NCBI GenBank assembly: GCA_035546355.1
Contig: DATKEH010000018.1
Span: forward strand, 1-10,116
Direction of reading: 5' to 3'
DNA length: 10,116 bases
Origin: DATKEH01 sp035546355
GTDB taxonomy: Bacteria; Acidobacteriota; Thermoanaerobaculia; Multivoradales; JAIOJS01
Each line of letters begins with the position of its first letter. Position 1 is the first letter of the stretch. Made by a program: the position numbers and the translations under genes. This document shows, piece after piece, positions 6,426 to 10,116 of the stretch. The notes below the pieces were generated by a model that saw nothing but the letters and a program-made list of their open reading frames with translations, made no database searches and was not told the DNA's origin.

Positions 6426-6690
6426 TCGAGCGCGAGGTGGAGATCGTCAACCGCCTGGGGCTACACGCCAGGGCGGCGGCCAAGCTGGTGCACCTCGCCG
6501 GCCGCTTCCAGAGCGACATCAAGCTGGTGAAGGACGGGGAGGCGGCCGACGCCAAGAGCATCCTCGGGATCCTGATGCTCGCCGCCGCCCAGGGGACGGT
6601 GGTCACCATCCGTTGCGACGGTCCCGACGCGCAGCAGGCGATGGCGGAGGTGACCGACCTGATCTCCCGGCGCTTCGAGGAAGAGAGCTG

Positions 6691-6691
<1 letters not shown>
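6422..6691 (+). CDS. ptsH: HPr phosphocarrier protein
   Basis: HPr carries phosphate from enzyme I to EIIA proteins. The 89-residue protein has the standard length. His15 in NRLGLHARAA is the catalytic site, and Ser46 in DAKSILGILMLAA is the HPrK target, so both layers of control are intact. GTG 6422 forms a four-base GTGA overlap with the stop of the EIIA gene; GGAG at 6411-6414 lies seven bases upstream, right after the 13-pair hairpin. The 3' end overlaps the ptsI start by one base (TGATG). As the only HPr in the window it presumably serves both PtsN and the ManX-type EIIA. The Ser46 motif and the nearby hprK fit a full HPr rather than a Ntr-only NPr. Confidence 0.97.
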
Positions 6692-8466
<1,775 letters not shown>

Positions 8467-8501
8467 CGGTGCGGATGCCCGCCCGGACCGGTGGAGAGCG
8501 C

Positions 8502-8855
8502 ATGCAACGAGAAGTTCGCCGGATCGACAAGCCCTGGGGCTACGAGCTCGTCTTCGCCCATACCGAGCGCTACGTCGGGAAGATCCTGCACCTGGATCCC
8601 GATCAGGCGCTGTCGTTGCAGTACCATGAGCGCAAGGACGAGACGCTCTACCTGGCCTCGGGGTCGGTGGAGCTCTCGGTCCAGGAAGGAGGCCAGCTGG
8701 TGCAACGGCGGTTGGCGGTCGGTGAGGCGTACCACGTGCCCCCGGGCACCCGGCATCGCATGGTGGCCGGGCCCGAGGGTTGCGACCTGGTGGAAGTGTC
8801 GACGCCCGAGCTGGAAGACGTGATACGACTGGAGGACCGCTATGGGCGCGTCTGA
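8502..8855 (+). CDS. Small cupin, mannose-6-phosphate isomerase-like
   Basis: A single-domain cupin of 117 residues resembling the C-terminal part of type II mannose-6-phosphate isomerases. It opens with KPWGYELVFA, then the first cupin motif LSLQYHERKDETLYLASG at about 37-54 and the second motif YHVPPGTRH at 77-85; His42, Glu47 and His85 are candidate metal ligands. In the first motif the second histidine of the classical HxH is Arg44, as in many members of this small family as I recall it. It ends with the family's VEVSTPELEDVIRLEDRYGR. Isomerase activity is not assured, since stand-alone members of this type are mostly uncharacterised; sugar or sugar-phosphate binding is an inference. ATG 8502 has GGAG at 8493-8496 five bases upstream; ATG 8475 is a weaker alternative. 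It lies 35 bases after ptsI and overlaps the next gene by 14 bases. Confidence 0.85.
   Translation: MQREVRRIDKPWGYELVFAHTERYVGKILHLDPDQALSLQYHERKDETLYLASGSVELSVQEGGQLVQRRLAVGEAYHVPPGTRHRMVAGPEGCDLVEVSTPELEDVIRLEDRYGRV
8831..8835 (+). promoter_or_regulatory. Ribosome binding site of the lipoprotein gene
   Basis: GGAGG six bases before ATG 8842, inside the 3' end of the cupin gene. It favours ATG 8842 over ATG 8872, which has no comparable site although it would give a more typical short signal peptide. Confidence 0.65.
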
Positions 8856-9783
8856 TTTCCCGTGCAGCCGGATGACCCGCGGCGCCGCCGCTTCGCCGGG
8901 CTTGCCGGTGGCCGCCCTGGCGCTCGCCCTGCTGGGCCTGGCGTGCAGCGGCGCGCCGCAGCCCGTCGCCGCGGCGCCCGATGACGCCGCCGCGGCGGCC
9001 GATCCCATGGAGGCCGGCACCGACCTCGTCGCCGATGAGGCTGAGGAGGGGGACCCCGCGCCGGCCCCGCTGACTCCGCCGGCGACGCTGCCGGCGCCCC
9101 GCCGGCAGGAGGCGCGCCCGCCGCAGCGCCCGCCGGTGGTGACCATCGAATCCGGCGGAGAAGAGGCCGCCGAGGGCACCGGCCTGGTCGCGGCGGCGGA
9201 GGCCGAACGGCAGCGGCGGCGGGCCGGGGAGCACCCGGTGCTGGTGATCACCGACGAGAACCTCGAGCAGCACGCCTCGGGAAACCTGACCTTCATGGAT
9301 GCCGATGCCACGGATCCGGCGGCGTCGGCGGTCGACCCAGAGGTTGCGGAGGCCGCCGCGGCGGCCGCGGAGCTGTCGGATCAGGAGCAGCACTGGCGCT
9401 CGCGGGTGCGTGAGCTGCGTCAGGAGTGGCGGGACGCGGTGGACCACATCCTCGCGCTCGAGGGCCGCGCCAACGCCCTGCGCACCAGCTTCTACAGCGA
9501 GGACGACCCCTACTTGAGAGATGGGCAGATCAAGCCGGCGTGGGATCGCACCCTCGATTCCATCGCCGAGGCCAAGGCGCGCGGCCTGACCCTGGAGCAG
9601 CAGCTGGGGTACACCCTGGAGGAGGGGCGAGCCAAGGGGGCGCTGCCGGGCTGGCTGCGCGAGGGGATCGACCTCGAGCCCGAGGTGCGACCGTACCCGA
9701 GCGCCGCCGACTCGGGCGAGCCGGAGGAACCGGTCGGCGAGCCGGAGGTGATCGAAGCCGACGACGGCGAGGCGTGGTGGTGA
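8842..9783 (+). CDS. Putative lipoprotein of unknown function with a helical C-terminal domain
   Basis: I do not recognise this 313-residue protein. The N-terminus looks like a lipoprotein signal: positive residues at 10 and 13, a hydrophobic Ala/Leu stretch at about 21-33, and LGLAC with Cys35, which fits the broad lipobox pattern although Gly at -3 is not ideal. Residues 36-115 are Ala/Pro/Asp/Glu-rich and probably disordered. A short conserved-looking strand, HPVLVITDENL, follows at about 132-142. Residues 175-275 look helical: EQHWRSRVRELRQEWRDAVDHI, with Trp185, then FYSEDDPYLRDGQIKPAWDR starting at Phe217, and LPGWLREGIDLEP with Trp271. The tail is acidic and ends EAWW. The helical part reads like a folded, conserved domain. 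ATG 8842 has GGAGG six bases upstream and overlaps the cupin gene; the stop overlaps the miaB start. Envelope location is inferred. Confidence 0.8.
   Translation: MGASDFPCSRMTRGAAASPGLPVAALALALLGLACSGAPQPVAAAPDDAAAAADPMEAGTDLVADEAEEGDPAPAPLTPPATLPAPRRQEARPPQRPPVVTIESGGEEAAEGTGLVAAAEAERQRRRAGEHPVLVITDENLEQHASGNLTFMDADATDPAASAVDPEVAEAAAAAAELSDQEQHWRSRVRELRQEWRDAVDHILALEGRANALRTSFYSEDDPYLRDGQIKPAWDRTLDSIAEAKARGLTLEQQLGYTLEEGRAKGALPGWLREGIDLEPEVRPYPSAADSGEPEEPVGEPEVIEADDGEAWW
8986..8999 (+). repeat. GC palindrome coding for an alanine run, copy 1
   Basis: A perfect 14-base palindrome, GCCGCCGCGGCGGC, that codes for an alanine run just after the lipoprotein signal peptide. The identical 14 bases occur again at 9352-9365 in the same gene and the same kind of context. 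It may simply reflect Ala codons in a GC-rich genome. Confidence 0.5.
9088..9108 (+). repeat. Perfect 9-bp hairpin in the Pro/Ala-rich part of the lipoprotein gene
   Basis: CTGCCGGCG at 9088-9096 is the exact reverse complement of CGCCGGCAG at 9100-9108, with a CCC loop. It lies in the low-complexity coding region. About one such stem is expected by chance in a window of this length and composition by a rough estimate, so no function is claimed. Confidence 0.45.
9352..9365 (+). repeat. GC palindrome coding for an alanine run, copy 2
   Basis: Second copy of the 14-base palindrome at 8986-8999. Here it extends to a 16-base perfect palindrome at 9351-9366. It codes for an alanine run just before the helical C-terminal domain of the lipoprotein. 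Confidence 0.5.
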
Positions 9784-10116
9784 GCCGCCGGCGCTTCTAC
9801 ATCGAGACCTGGGGCTGCCAGATGAACGAGCTGGACAGCCGGCGCATGGCTGGCCAGCTCGTGGCGCAGGGCATGTTGCCCGCGGACGACGCCGCGGAAG
9901 CCGACCTCATCCTCCTCAACTCCTGCAGCGTGCGGGAGAAGGCCGTGCACAAGGTCTACTCGCGGCTGGGGGAGTACCGGCGGCTCAAGCAGGACCGGCC
10001 GGATCTGCGCATCGGGCTCTGCGGCTGCGTCGCGCAGCAGGAGGGCGAACGGGCGCTGGCGCGGGTGGGGGACCTCGACTTCGTGCTCGGCCCGGCGCGA
10101 GTGGGCGAGCTGGGGG
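9780..10116 (+). CDS. miaB: tRNA-2-methylthio-N6-isopentenyladenosine synthase MiaB, 3' end missing
   Basis: MiaB is a radical-SAM enzyme with two iron-sulfur clusters that adds a methylthio group to N6-isopentenyladenosine at position 37 of tRNAs reading codons that start with U. Only the first 112 residues are in the window. They belong to the N-terminal methylthiotransferase domain, and the three cysteines of the auxiliary cluster are visible in YIETWGCQMNELDS, LLNSCSVREKAVHK and IGLCGCVAQQ. The radical-SAM CxxxCxxC motif and the TRAM domain would lie beyond the window end. GTG 9780 makes a four-base GTGA overlap with the lipoprotein stop; GTG 9777 is an equal alternative. TWGCQMNE with SVREKA favours MiaB over MtaB or RimO. 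No strong ribosome binding site is visible, so coupling to the upstream gene is likely. Confidence 0.93.
   Translation, partial: MSRRRFYIETWGCQMNELDSRRMAGQLVAQGMLPADDAAEADLILLNSCSVREKAVHKVYSRLGEYRRLKQDRPDLRIGLCGCVAQQEGERALARVGDLDFVLGPARVGELG

Overview
The window is a GC-rich (roughly 70% by eye), very compact stretch of bacterial chromosome carrying 13 genes, all on the + strand, two of them cut by the window ends. No RNA gene, insertion sequence, CRISPR array, prophage gene or convincing terminator was seen. The largest gap between genes is about 40 bases and most neighbours overlap or nearly touch, so most or all of the window is probably one operon or a chain of overlapping transcripts. 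LPS-export genes imply a diderm (Gram-negative) cell. The gene order (LPS export, rpoN, hpf, ptsN, hprK, rapZ, PTS IIA, HPr, enzyme I) mixes proteobacterial Ntr-PTS genes with HPr kinase. It fits Acidobacteriota or a delta-proteobacterial lineage best; the phylum is inferred, not proven.

Layout. Bases 1-1502: LPS transport, with the end of an OstA/LptA-type periplasmic protein and the ABC ATPase LptB. Bases 1523-2977: sigma-54 (RpoN). Bases 3000-3551: long-form hibernation promoting factor. Bases 3553-8466: a regulatory phosphotransferase set (PtsN, HPr kinase/phosphorylase, RapZ, a mannose-family EIIA, HPr, enzyme I) with no EIIB or EIIC permease. Bases 8502-8855: a small mannose-6-phosphate-isomerase-like cupin. 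Bases 8842-9783: an unrecognised lipoprotein. Bases 9780-10116: the start of the tRNA methylthiotransferase MiaB.

How it fits together. Enzyme I would take phosphate from PEP and pass it to HPr His15 and then to the two EIIA proteins. HPrK would phosphorylate HPr on Ser46, a residue that is intact here. Without a sugar permease beside it, the chain looks like a sensor of carbon and energy state, set beside the nitrogen-type sigma factor, the ribosome hibernation factor and LPS export.

The system is a known type and I do not claim a new one. The parts most worth a second look are at the RNA and translation level. These are two probable CTG start codons (lptB, hprK), each in a CTGA overlap with the previous stop; a pair of mutually exclusive hairpins at the lptB ribosome binding site; a perfect 13-bp hairpin just before the ptsH ribosome binding site; TANNNT boxes about 10 bases before rapZ and the EIIA gene that suggest leaderless transcripts; and an uncharacterised lipoprotein before miaB.
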